Positions 12,476 to 22,759 of a stretch of DNA of 64,000 nucleotides are shown piece after piece; the stretch's first letter is position 1, and each line of letters begins with the position of its first letter. The notes under the pieces are model-generated. The model was not told where the DNA came from. It worked only from the letters and a program-made list of their open reading frames with translations, and did no database searches. The translations under genes were made by a program, and so were the position numbers. Source of the stretch: Impatiens glandulifera (taxonomy: Eukaryota > Streptophyta > Magnoliopsida > Ericales > Balsaminaceae); assembly GCF_907164915.1 (NCBI RefSeq), contig NC_061862.1, positions 143,211,913 to 143,275,912 of the forward strand, written 5' to 3'.

Positions 12476-13401
12476 TATTAGAAGGGACTGCGTAAAAGCG
12501 AAAATCAGAGACATCAAAGACATGAATTGGAACTCGCTACTGAGAAGAATTCTAGAAGGAAAGAGGATATTTGATCATATAAGTAACATACAACTACACG
12601 ACAGATCGAATATTCATGAATGGAAAGTTGAGGACAATGGGAAGCTAGTATCGAAGAAAATATTAGAGGTAACCCAAGAAAAAGCGCAGAAAGTAGAAAG
12701 GGCTCCTCTTGTATGGTCAACGAAGATTATCCCTCGACACCAGTTCATCCTATGGTTCGCCTTCTGGGAAAGACTCAGCACTCGTAATTGTATCAGCTAG
12801 TATATGAGCATCCTGGACGCGAGATGTCTTTTATGCATAGGAAATGAAGAAACCATAGATCACCTATTCTAGAGCTGTTGTATTTCTTTGGAACTTTGGG
12901 ACAAATTTTATAAAAGCCTGGAGCTGGTCAGTTTTTTGAGCAAATGGAATGAAATCAAAAAAATAGCACTACTCAAAGCCAAGGGAAATAGATTTGTAAC
13001 AAGCGTGTTCAAGTGCGACTTTGGAGTAGTTGTGTATAACATTTGGCAGGAACGAAATACAAGGGTATATGGAAGAACCCATAGGAGCGGTGAAGAGTTA
13101 TGAAAATATATTGTATCGGATTATAGCGCCCTCGCGGGAACGTGGAGAAGAATTTCAAACACGAAGCAGAACTGGAATATCTGCAGAAACTGGAATTTAC
13201 CGTTTTTTGAACTCACTATAATTGAAAGGATTGTAATCAGATAATTCATTTATGTTTTTAGCTTTTTAGCTTTTATTCAGAATGTTACGACTTCAAAATT
13301 ATTCTAAGTCTGTCTAGAATGATTTCTTAAACTCGTAGGTTTTTTCCCCGATTAGGGGAATTTTTAATGAAATGACTCTAAGTCGTTTTTCTCAAACAAA
13401 A
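12476..13401 (+). mobile_element. 5'-truncated L1-type LINE fragment
   Basis: Flanked by a 15-bp duplication with one mismatch (AAACCGATAAAACTG at 12461-12475, AAACCGGTAAAACTG at 13402-13416). It ends in an A-rich tail (TCTCAAACAAA) after a TTTTTAATGAAATGAC 3' end. Long variable duplications and 5' truncation are diagnostic of LINE target-primed insertion. Confidence 0.85.
12522..13103 (+). pseudogene. LINE ORF2 C-terminus (zf-RVT zinc-binding region)
   Basis: One frame, broken by stops near 12798 and 12870, carries the zf-RVT region of plant LINE ORF2: IIPRHQFILWFAFWERLSTRN, then ARCLLCIGNEETIDHLF, a stop, and SC..LELWD. This C-terminal Cys/His region follows reverse transcriptase in full elements. 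Only this last part was inserted. Confidence 0.8.
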
Positions 13402-13839
13402 AAACCGGTAAAACTGATACCAATACTGGTCGGTTAACCGGTTTGTAAAATATAAGTGGTAAAATCAGACTTAACCAGAATCGTTTAATCGGTTAACCGA
13501 CCGGTTGAACACCCTAACCTTCATTAACTACCTCATTATTATAACATACAATTTTACTATCACTTCATATTCATCATTCTTGAGTAAATTTCAGTATTGT
13601 AGATAGTGAATGTTAAGATGAACGATTGTGTTTTGCATTTTCTCCTTCCTAAGTACAATCTCTCATTTCTTAGAATTCATTAGTAGTTTGGTGATTTGGT
13701 TTTTTAATCAAATAAATTGACCGTTTCATTATACCCTATCATCCAAACTCCTTATTTATTCTCCTTGATCCCTACATTATTTTTCAAAGGCTTTTGAGTA
13801 GGGGTATTTACTCTTTTCCTGAACTTTTTCATTAATTAC

Positions 13840-14203
13840 TTTTAGGATTTATATCTCTCAAATTCGACCAGCTTAAAACAATTTGTAAAAACGCAAGAAA
13901 GAAGAACACAAGAAGACACAAATTTATATTGGTTCACTCAAATTGAGTTACGTTCACTTCAGTCGGCATCAGATTTCACTATGAAGAAGAAGGAATACAG
14001 AGTTTTTGCCTCACACTTTATCTCTTTTGAATTCTGTCTTAACAATGTAAACCCTTAATAATCACATATTTATAGGGTAAACATTCATGTAATAAACCTA
14101 AATAACTCTTGGTCAGGCCCAATCCCAAAACCAAAAATAAAACCCAATAAATTCTAATTAACAATGTAAAATTTATTATAAGTGTAGGCTCCATAACTCA
14201 ATA
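13840..14203 (-). repeat. 3' LTR of the decayed copia element
   Basis: Shares long stretches with 18186-18552, such as GGTTCACTCAAATTGAGTTAC and AAGTGTAGGCTC, with scattered substitutions and small indels. It lies beside the minus-strand polypurine tract. Confidence 0.85.
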
Positions 14204-14299
14204 ATCTCCCACTTGGAGACTAACTTCATCATCTCTCGATCGGTAGCGGCTTTCCATCCGGTGTCTTAACGAAGAAGACCAACCGAAGTTGCACACAAC

Positions 14300-15053
14300 T
14301 TCTGTTTCTCATTTGTCATAGCTTTCAGAAATATATTAGCTGGATTCTCACTCCTGAGAATCTTCTGAAGAGCTAATACTCCATCTTCTAAAGTTGACCA
14401 GATGAATGATAACGAACCTGTATATGCTTCATCCTGCCATGATATACTGGATTCTTTGTCAAATTAAAAGCACTCTAACTGTCGCATCACAACACACTTC
14501 CCTCGTAGTCTTGACCCAATTCTCGCAAAAAGGGTTGTAACCACATCATCTCTTTAGCAGCCTTTATCAAAGCAACATACTTTGCCTCACAACTAGAAAG
14601 AGCAACAATCTTCTGCAATTTTGAAACCCAACTGATTGCAGTACCTCCTAGAGTATAAATGTATCATGTTGTTCTCTTCATACTATCAACATCACCACCA
14701 TTGTCAGTATCAACATATCCTTCCAAACTCATATTAGACTTTCGAAAACACAAAGCGAGACTCGTACTTACTCTTAAGTATTGTAGTATCCACTTTATTG
14801 CTTCCCAATATTCTCTACCCGGGTTGCTCATGAACCTGCTAACAACTCCCACTGCATGTGCTATGTCTGGTCTTGTGCAAACCATCGCATACATAATACA
14901 ACCAATGGCAGGGGCATACGGAATAGTGGCCATGTAATTTTTCTCCTCCTCTGTTGAAGGCGACTGGTCTTTAAATAGTCTGAAGTGACTAGTTAAGAGG
15001 GTAGTAACTAGTTTTGCATCATACAAGTTAAACATGCTAAGAACTTTAGTCAC
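14300..15053 (-). pseudogene. Copia pol: RT C-terminus and RNase H
   Basis: The frame at 14664-15053 holds the RT-RNase H linker (GCIMYAMVCTRPDIAHAVG, then GREYWEAIKWILQYLR). Below 14664 RNase H continues in broken frames with GGTAISWVSKLQKIVALSS and an altered C-E-A-KYVA motif. Stops interrupt the end. No intact enzyme can be made. Confidence 0.75.
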
Positions 15054-15079
15054 ATATTTTTCTTGTGAAAGCTTGAGAA

Positions 15080-15926
15080 CTCTTCATCCCTGAAAATTTT
15101 CATCCCAAGGATTTGTTTAGTAGCACCCAAATCCTTCATTTTAAACTTTTCAGACAACTATTTCTTTAGCTTGTTAATCTCATACAAGCTTACTCCAACA
15201 ATCAACATGTCATCAACGTAGAGTAGTAGGATAATATACGATTTATCAAACCTCTATATATAGCAGCAATTATCAGCTTCACCTCAGAAAATTGTTACTT
15301 TTCATGAAACTATTGAACTTCTTGAACCATTGTCTTGAAGCCTGTTTCAAACCATACAGACTTTTCTAAAGCTTACCCACAAGCTCATCTTTTACTTTGA
15401 TTTCAAATCCTTCAGGTTGTCGTATGTAAATCTCTTCATCTAAATCACCATGAAGAAAATCAGTTTTGACATCCATTTATTGAAAATGAAGGTCTTCTTT
15501 CACAACCAAACTCAAAATAGTTCTGATTGTCATCAATTTAACTACTGTAGAGAAGATATCATTATATTCAATACCTTCTTTTTATTGAAATCCTTTCACA
15601 ACCAACATTGCCTTGTACCTCATGGTTTTATCATGTTCTTCTTTAATCTTGAAGATCCATTTGTTATGTAGTGCTTTTTTTCCCTTTGGTAGCTTAGTGA
15701 GCTCCCAAGTCCGATTCAACGTTAAAGAGTCCATCTCATCTTTCATCATAGACTCCCACTTAACTGATTCATCAGATTGTATTGCCTCCTCATAGCATTC
15801 AGGTTCACCTCTATTTGTCAACAATATATAGTTCAGAGATGGAGACCACCTCTCGACTGGTTTTCGATTCATTGATGATCTTCTCAACTGTATAACCGGT
15901 GTTTGCTGATTTTCCTCTAGAGCCAC
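15080..15926 (-). pseudogene. Copia pol: reverse transcriptase
   Basis: Starts with the integrase-RT linker and RT N-terminus (WESMMKDEMDSLTLNRTWEL, then NKWIFKIK) at 15582-15926. It then runs through shifted frames to the catalytic LLYVDDMLIV at about 15180-15215. Frame breaks lie between these blocks. Confidence 0.78.
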
Positions 15927-15956
15927 GTTCTCAACGATTTCATCTTCAACAACACA

Positions 15957-16676
15957 CTAGTCTTCTTCGACAACCGATATATATTCAGTTGAAAATTCTC
16001 TCAAATCAACTGTACCAGTCTCTTCCAACTTAGAATCAGCATATGATGTCTTCCTAACACAATCTTTGTAGAGAACATGTTTATTGAAGATAACATTTCT
16101 GCTACGAATGATCTTCCAATTTTGATTATCCAAGAAACGATAACCAAACTCGATATCACCATAACCAATGAAAAACATTTATTAGACTTTGGATCAAGCT
16201 TGCTCCTATCACATTCATTAATATGAACATATGATAAATAACCAAGCACTTTCAAATAAGAAAGGTTTACCTTTTTTATTGCTCTATGCTTCTTCATGAA
16301 TTCTGAATTCAAGAGGAACAGAGGGTCCCCTGTTTATCAAGTAGGCATCAGTATTTATAGCTTCTGCCCAAAAGGTTTTAGGCAGCCCTGCATGCAATCT
16401 CATGCTTATAGCACGCTCGTTCAATATTCGATTCATTCGTTCAGCTACTCCATTCTCTTGAGGCATTCGGGGAACAGTCTTCACCATACTGATCCCATTC
16501 AAAACACAATACTCTTTGAAATCTGAATTGATATATTTACCTCCATTGTCGGATCTCAGGCACTTAACTTTCTGATTTGTTTCATTTTCAACCAAAGCCT
16601 TCCATTTCTTGAAAATAGCAAATACTTCAGACTTGTGCTTCATAAAATATACCCATACCTTTTCTTGTCGAATCAT
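15957..16676 (-). pseudogene. Copia pol: integrase
   Basis: The core contains KCLRSDNGGKY (second catalytic Asp) and MPQENGVAERMNR (catalytic Glu), then FWAEAINTDAYLINRGPS. The C-terminal part (LGYLSYVHINECDRSKLDPKS) continues in a different frame. At least two frameshifts are present. Confidence 0.8.
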
Positions 16677-16806
16677 CTATAAACGTCACGTAGTATTGTG
16701 ATCCTCCAATAGAAGAAACAGGTGCAGGTCCCCACACATCATTGTGTACCAACTCTAGCCTTTCTTTCTTGATCTCCTTCCCAATCTTTAAGAAACTCAC
16801 CCATTT

Positions 16807-17427
16807 CTATTTTCCAAGAATGCAGTTTTCACATAACTGATGTTCAATAGACTTGAGTTCTGGAATCTGTTCATTCTTTAAAAGAATTTTCATCCCTTTT
16901 TCGCTCATATGGCTCAACCTGTAATGCCACAGTTCACTATTCTTCGAGTCATCAACTACAGCAGCAATTGTTTCTCTGCAAGTTGAAGTCATGTATAACG
17001 TTCCAGTTTTGTGACCTTGAGAAACAACTATTTCTCCTTTAGTCACCTTCCATGCACCATTTCCACAACTAAAATTGTGACCTTCTTCATCAAGATGTGT
17101 AACAGAAATCAGATTGCGCATTAAACTTGGATTGTGTCTCACCTTATTAATCTTCCAAACAGAACCATTTGCCATCTTCGATTTGATGTCCCCCATGCCA
17201 ACAATATTCAGTGGCTCACCATCTGCGAGATAAACTTTCCCACAGTTTTTAGCCACATAATTTTCCATTAATTCTTTGTGAGTCGTGGTGTGGAAAGTCG
17301 CTCCCGAGTTCAAAACCCATGAATCTATCGGGCTATCAATAGACAGAAATAACGCATCAGTGATAGATTCTGTAACAACGTTGGTTGCATCATTTTTATC
17401 ATCACCATTTTCTTCGGTGCTTTGCAA
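16807..17427 (-). pseudogene. Copia protease and GAG-pre-integrase domain
   Basis: The 206-residue frame contains the protease signature as NSGAT instead of the usual DSG(A/S), so the catalytic aspartate is replaced by Asn. The GAG-pre-integrase segment follows (SELWHYRLSHMSEKGMKIL) and ends at ENCILGK. The Asn change would abolish aspartic protease activity. Confidence 0.8.
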
Positions 17428-17429
17428 TT

Positions 17430-18142
17430 CCTCTTTTAATGACCCTGATTACCACAATTCTAGCACTCAAATATCCGCTCAGACTTGGAGTGACTCATCC
17501 TGCTCCTCGACATAGATCTGCTCTTACCTCGGTTGAAATTTCTATCATTACCTATGCTCCTGTTTTCCACATTCATAGCAGAACCTTTGAACGTTTCACC
17601 AGAATATGATCTCTTACTTTAACAAATTTCAGTTTAGAATTTCTAATTGAATTACTAATTGTTGCACTCATAGATTCTCAACTATTTGGTAGAGATACTA
17701 ACAAAATCAGGACATTAACTTCATCTCCAAAATTAATCTCCACAGATAGCAATTGATTCACAATTATATTAAATTCATTCAAATGAGTAGTGATAGAAGT
17801 ACCATCAATCATTCTTAAGTAAAAGAATCTTTTCATTAGATGTACCTTATTGTTTGTAGATGATTTCTCATACATGTCAGAAAGAGCTTTCATCAGACTC
17901 ATGGTGGTCTTCTCCTTTGCTACATTGTGAGCAACCGTCTTGGCTAGTGTCAATTGGACAACTCCCAAAACCTGTCTATTAAGGATTTTTCATTCAGCTT
18001 CATCCATCTTCTCTGGTTTCTCACTCAAAAAAATATGGAGCTTCTTTCCATAGAGATAACCTTCAATTTGCATTCTCCAAAAGGCATAATATGTCCCATC
18101 GAATTTTCCAATCTCATGTCTTATACTGTTCTCACTTGCCAT
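17430..18142 (-). pseudogene. gag: Copia gag
   Basis: An ATG at 18140-18142 opens MASENSIRHEIGKFDGTYYAFW, and the UBN2-type Gag core is at 17678-17968 (SLMKALSDMYEKSSTNNKVHL). Near 17435-17475 a CCHC knuckle is recognisable, but its aromatic codon and one leucine codon are stops (TAG, TAA). A TGA interrupts the first 60 codons. Confidence 0.78.
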
Positions 18143-18171
18143 CGTTTCCAATGTTCAGATCTAACCTAGCT

Positions 18172-18183
18172 GCTCTAATACCA
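18172..18183 (-). promoter_or_regulatory. Primer binding site of the decayed copia
   Basis: Minus-strand TGGTATTAGAGC, two bases after the 5' LTR end. One base differs from the usual tRNA-iMet site. Confidence 0.8.
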
Positions 18184-18185
18184 GT

Positions 18186-18552
18186 TGTTAAGATTTGTAT
18201 CTCCCAAATCCGATCAACTTGAAACAATCTGTAAAAACGCAAGACAAAAGAACACAAGAAAACACATATTTATAGTGGTTCACTCAAATTGAGTTACATC
18301 CACTTCAGCCGCCACCAGATTTCACTATGAAGAAGAAGAAGGAATACAAAATTTTTGCCTCACACTTTATCTCTCTAGAATTCTATCTTAACTATGTAAA
18401 CCCTTGATAATCAAATATTTATAGGGTAAACATTCAAGTAATAAACCTAAATAACTCTTAGTTAGGCCCAAGCCCAAAATCTAAAGGAAAACTCAATAAA
18501 CTTTAATTAACAATTTAGAGTTTATTATAAGTGTAGGCTCAATAACTCAACA
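18186..18552 (-). repeat. 5' LTR of the decayed copia element
   Basis: 367 bp. On the minus strand it begins TGTTGAGTTATTGAG and ends AATCTTAACA before the primer binding site. It pairs with 13840-14203. Confidence 0.88.
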
Positions 18553-18665
18553 TTAACTACTCTTTCAGTTATTCTGTCAATTTCCTTCTAAGTAGTTTTT
18601 TTTATTCCTTTAAAAACAAAGTCCTACACTTCTTTTGCCTTATTGTTTCTCTTTTTACCCATATT
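18553..18665 (-). pseudogene. N-terminal fragment of the split LINE ORF1
   Basis: On the minus strand an ATG at about 18663 opens a Lys/Asn-rich start (MGKKRNNKAKEV then a stop), the kind of basic start seen in plant LINE ORF1. It is cut at 18553 by the copia 5' LTR. The rest of the gene lies beyond that element. Confidence 0.45.
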
Positions 18666-18789
18666 CCAATAAGACTTCAGAATATGGAATTAAAGTCAAA
18701 GCAATAATCTTGAACAATTACCTAGTTCAAACCCTAGTCAATATTTCTTAATTTTGCAACTTAAAACCCTAGACAATTTTCTCCTGATG

Positions 18790-19020
18790 GGTCAAACGTT
18801 TTGGACATGTCAGTCGTGCCGAACGTGCCAGGCATGTCGACGTTCTTTACTACGACCACATATCTCGTAACCGACTACCAAATCAACCAAATTGCGCGAT
18901 CGTGCGATTGTGTCGATCGTGCGATTGTATCGATCGTGTCGATTGTGCTGAACGTTCCAAACGTGTTGACGATCTTGATTCCGACGCGGTTCTTATTGAA
19001 TATGAGATGTGCATCTTAGG
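18790..19020 (-). repeat. GC-richer patch with repeated GATCGTG words
   Basis: Contains imperfect tandem repeats of CGATCGTGCGATTGTGT and of TGCCGAACGTGCC-like words. It stands out from the AT-rich flanks and may be the 5' promoter region of the LINE copy that follows on the minus strand. Confidence 0.45.
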
Positions 19021-19029
19021 GAAGTAAGA

Positions 19030-19862
19030 AATCTCTAGAGCTTTTATCTCTATAGAGTTTATGTATCTTTTACCTCATTATTCACTAAATCTTTAGAAAA
19101 AAAAACTAAAATTTATTTGAAATTCTAAGAATTTAATTTAAAAAAATATTAGTTATATATTATTATTATTATTATCAATCTATATAATTAAGTATTTTAT
19201 ATCTAGCGAATTTTAAATTAATATATTTAATTAAAAAATAATAATAAGTAAATAACTTTTAAAAAAATTATACTTATAAAATTAATTTTATTTATTTATT
19301 TGAATAAATAATAAATTTTGTTTTTAATTTATAAATAAAAATTTGTTTTTTTTAATGAAAATTGTATAGAATTATAAAATACAAATTATTTATTAACTCG
19401 TAAAATATTATTATCGTTAATTTAAAATCGTAAATGTTTATTTATTTAAGAGTTTACTAAATATCAAATTGGTTAACCTTTAATGTAATTGTAAAATTTT
19501 AATATTTAAATCAAATTTTAATAACATTAATTAACATGCATAATAAGGGGCCATGGCAAACACACTACAAAGGCAAACACACTACAAGGGCAATCCAATG
19601 TTTTAAAAATCTAAAAAAAAACCTTATTAATACATAAATTGTAGACCAAACATATTATTTTATTTATTTATAAATTTAAAAATAAACTATTATTTATATG
19701 TATTTAAGTCGCCAATTTTGAATACTTGTAAAAATTTATTTTTAAAAGAGGGCAACCCAAAGGTGAGGCCTCAAAGGTGAGGGTTGTCACTGCCCACTAT
19801 TCTATCAAATTTTATCAAGCTCTTTGAATCAATTGGAGGAGGAGAATATATTATTTTTTTAT
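19030..19862. other. AT-rich intergenic
   Basis: Mostly A/T. A short tandem pair, GGCAAACACACTACAA, lies at about 19553-19590. No gene seen. Confidence 0.55.
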
Positions 19863-19870
19863 CCTATATT

Positions 19871-20098
19871 CAGGGGCGAAGCCAGGATTTGAAACCTACC
19901 CGGGCTAATTTTTTATTAAAAAAATCTATCCGGGCTAATTTTATAATTTGCTGTCACCAATGCCTTTTAGCGACGAAAAATAACCTTTTAGCGACGGAAA
20001 ATAACCAATAACGACGGTAATTTACCGTCGTTATTGATAAAATACATAAGGCTCCCCAGACTACAGCCCGGGCCAGCTTGCACTTGGCTCTGCCCCTG
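19871..20098. mobile_element. hAT-type MITE (228 bp)
   Basis: Ends CAGGGGCGAAGCCAGG and CTTGGCTCTGCCCCTG form a terminal inverted repeat. A perfect 8-bp duplication CCTATATT flanks it (19863-19870, 20099-20106). Inside is a perfect palindrome of 15+1+15 bases centred near 20024 and two GGGCTAATTTT words. Confidence 0.9.
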
Positions 20099-20106
20099 CC
20101 TATATT

Positions 20107-22200
20107 GATATGTTCACATACAACTGAATAAAATAATGTTGTCAGAACACAAAATTTTACTTAAGGGATGAATCTCATTCTTCTTGCTCATGACTTCATG
20201 CCTCTTTCCTATTGAGATGATATCTTTCCACCAACTCATATTTCATTAACATGTCTTTCTCTAAATATCTCATCCACAAATGTTATTGTTGTATACATTT
20301 TTTTACTACCAACTTTATAAATCTCGTCACTTTTGTTGAACAATATTTTCCCTTTTAAAATCACAAAAATTATATCTACTAATCATTTCTACACTTTTAT
20401 TTCCTCCCCTCCACCATAGGTTTTCGAATATTTTTACCTATATCATCACACATTCTTGAAATCTCATCATTCTCAACGTCTTGATCTTCACCACTATTAA
20501 ATTTTGAAACTTCATCTTCCACATTTACTACATATACCCGACTAAAAGTTGACGACAAATTAATGTCGAGAAAAAAATATTGACTCTAGAAGTCGATGTC
20601 AATGATAAAAATCGATCATGAATCAATGACGAATCTTAAAGTTGAATAAATGAATACAAACGGCCTCGAAAGTTTGATTCCCACAATAAAAGTGGAGAAC
20701 ATAGTAACCGACACCAACAGTAAATATCAAGAAAATAATTATTGACTGAAAATTTGATGCCAACAATGGGCTTTTCATTCATACTACACTATCACTCGGT
20801 CAGTCTGAAATATCCCTTTATCAAATAAATATATTGATGATCAACTAACTAATATCATCACCGAAAAACTTGACTCAAACCATTTTCTCTTATAAACTCA
20901 TACCGACTTCGTTTTGGGTATGTGATCCGTGCATTGAAGGGTGCCCATACCGACTTCGTTTGGGGTCTTTTGTGTTTCTTTTGTTGTTGGTTGCATGCAA
21001 AAGATCTGCGCGTGATGCCATCGTTGGTCACTCTGTCTGCGATGGCGCTGCATATCCTTCGTCCAACCACGCCTGACTGTGGAGGAGGCTCACAACAGTT
21101 TCCGAACGCTTACTTTTTGTTTTTCAAACTTGTAAAATAAACACAAAGGTTAAAATTTATGATATTTCATCATATTCATTCTTATTTACTTATTTATCTA
21201 TTTATATCCATTTAGGTTTATTTGAAAATGTCAGGTAATTAATTTGGAAAATTTGATTGATACGAATTGTATTTTAATATCGTACAATGAGTCAATTAAT
21301 AATAAATTTTGAAAATAAAATTTTGAAATTGAGATTCAAAATTATAAAATAGAAGGGGGTATAAAAAAGATAGTGTACAAATAGGAAAATAGTATGTAAA
21401 TAATCTGTACAAATCTACTTATGAGGTTGTTCAGAGATTACAACGGTGGTAAAACTCACATATGACATTTTTGAAAATAAATTTACACATTTATTAGATA
21501 AAGAAATTGTTCTCAAATACTCGCCTTGAACATGTAAGGCAGTCTCATGTTGTCAAAAGAATGAACTAATGATGTATTGCCTTGTAAAGTTAATTTTACA
21601 TTCACAACCCAACCAATAATATTCATATTCCAAATTTGCTTAATCACTTGAAAACTTATTGATCTAATATTTTTCGATAACAACTCATACAATTTCTTAA
21701 TCATTTCATCAAATGTGAGTTATTATTAATATCACATTACTACATAGAAAAACAATCTACCATATATTGGTTCCAACTCACATATGAACGACTACGTGAC
21801 ATTTGTAAATCTAGCAAACCTCTTAAAAAATTAAATTTATTTGTTACGTGTTTGAGATCACACTTTGTAGGAGATTGTCACATATGAGGCAATTATTATT
21901 TTGTTTAATGATGTCATTGATCGGGAGGATGTAAAATTAAGAGAAAACTTAACAGATTTCAATAAAGAAATAATTACCTTTAGTCAATAAATGAATCTAT
22001 GACAACTTATAATCAGAAAATAATTATTTTCTCAAATGCTCTACCGCCAATAAATGTATCATCGATGCCAATTAGAAAATAATTATTATTTAATGTTCAA
22101 TCACCCAGTGACCCATTAACTCTGTGAAATCACCGATTATTAAATCCTCCCCAAATTTTAAAGTTATTAGTTACCCTTAATGCGGTATTAAATTGTTCCT
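20107..22200. other. Intergenic; short higher-GC patch
   Basis: Mostly AT-rich. At 20870-21080 a less AT-rich stretch carries CCGACTTCGTTT twice and open short frames on both strands, but no recognisable protein family. The rest shows no gene. Confidence 0.5.
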
Positions 22201-22207
22201 AATAACC

Positions 22208-22751
22208 AGGGATGAATCTATGTAGGTGCTTGGGTGGGTCGAAGCAGGGACGAATCTATGTAGGGGCTCGGGTGGGCTCAAAAAATCCCGAAAAAAAAAA
22301 TTAATAATAATTATTATTATTTTTTACGGTAAAAATATGACATTACCCTTAATCTCTTAAAAAAAAATTAATATAATTCGTTGTTTTTTTTATCTAATTA
22401 TTAAAAAAATGGTAAAATTTTACTTTAATATACTTGTTTTTTTCAAAAAATTTCCGTTATTATTTTAGCCCATCCTAAATTTTTTTAAAACCCACCCCAG
22501 TTCAAAATCATGGGTCCGTCCCTGGGTCGAAGTCCACCCTAAAAAAAATTAATAAATAAATAAATAAAAATACGGTTAAAATGTGACATTACCCCCTTAA
22601 TTATTAAAAAAATTCAATAGAATTCACTATTTTATTTATTTAATTAATTATTAAAAAATTGTAAAACTTACTTTTTATTTACCCGTTTAAAATAAAATAA
22701 AATAAAATTGTTTTTTACTTTAGCCCACCACCGAATTCGGAATCTATCCCT
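22208..22751. mobile_element. hAT-type MITE, outer copy
   Basis: Ends AGGGATGAATCTATG and GGAATCTATCCCT are inverted. The flanks read TAATAACC and CAATAACC, close to an 8-bp duplication if the right edge is moved by two bases. It is interrupted by a second copy of the same family at 22245-22524. Confidence 0.7.
22245..22524. mobile_element. hAT-type MITE, inner copy
   Basis: CAGGGACGAATC and GGGTCCGTCCCTG ends with a perfect 8-bp duplication GGTCGAAG (22237-22244 and 22525-22532). Its first about 40 bases repeat the outer copy's start (AATCTATGTAGG, GGGTGGG), so it belongs to the same family. Confidence 0.88.
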
Positions 22752-22759
22752 ACCAATAA

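Larger units (their letters stand above)
11859..13516. mobile_element. hAT-type nonautonomous element with nested LINE
   Basis: Ends are TAGGGCTATGCAA and TTGAACACCCTA, a short inverted pair, flanked by a perfect 8-bp duplication ACCTTCAT (11851-11858 and 13517-13524). An 8-bp duplication is the hAT signature. The body carries palindrome-like ACCGGTTAACCG words near both ends. Without the LINE fragment at 12476-13401 it is about 730 bp and has no transposase. Confidence 0.85.
13840..18552 (-). mobile_element. Decayed Ty1/copia element (Tnt1-like)
   Basis: Direct repeats at 13840-14203 and 18186-18552 flank a minus-strand gag-protease-integrase-RT-RNase H order. On the minus strand the 5' LTR runs from TGTTGAG to CTTAACA, followed by a TGGTATTAGAGC primer binding site. 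A polypurine tract (AAGTGGGAGAT) precedes the 3' LTR. Several stops and frameshifts in every domain, plus many differences between the LTRs, mark it as old. Five-base flanks (ATTAC, TTAAC) do not match, so the target duplication has decayed or my edge is off by a few bases. Confidence 0.88.
10295..19020 (-). mobile_element. LINE-like element, ORF1 only, split by two younger insertions (copy 2)
   Basis: On the minus strand the pieces 18553-19020, 13525-13838 and 10295-11858 join into one element once the copia (13840-18552) and hAT-like (11859-13516) insertions are removed. The 5' part (18790-19020) is GC-richer with repeated CGATCGTG words, and an ATG follows near 18663. The DUF4283-type ORF1 domain is at 11106-11375, the DWDS stop is at 10484-10486, and the element ends about 190 bases later in a TTAATGAAATGAT...AAAAAAA tail. 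No endonuclease or reverse transcriptase part is present. The 5' limit is uncertain. Confidence 0.6.

Noticed and set aside
13835..18557. 5-bp target duplication for the decayed copia element
   Set aside because: The flanks ATTAC and TTAAC do not match, so no duplication is claimed.
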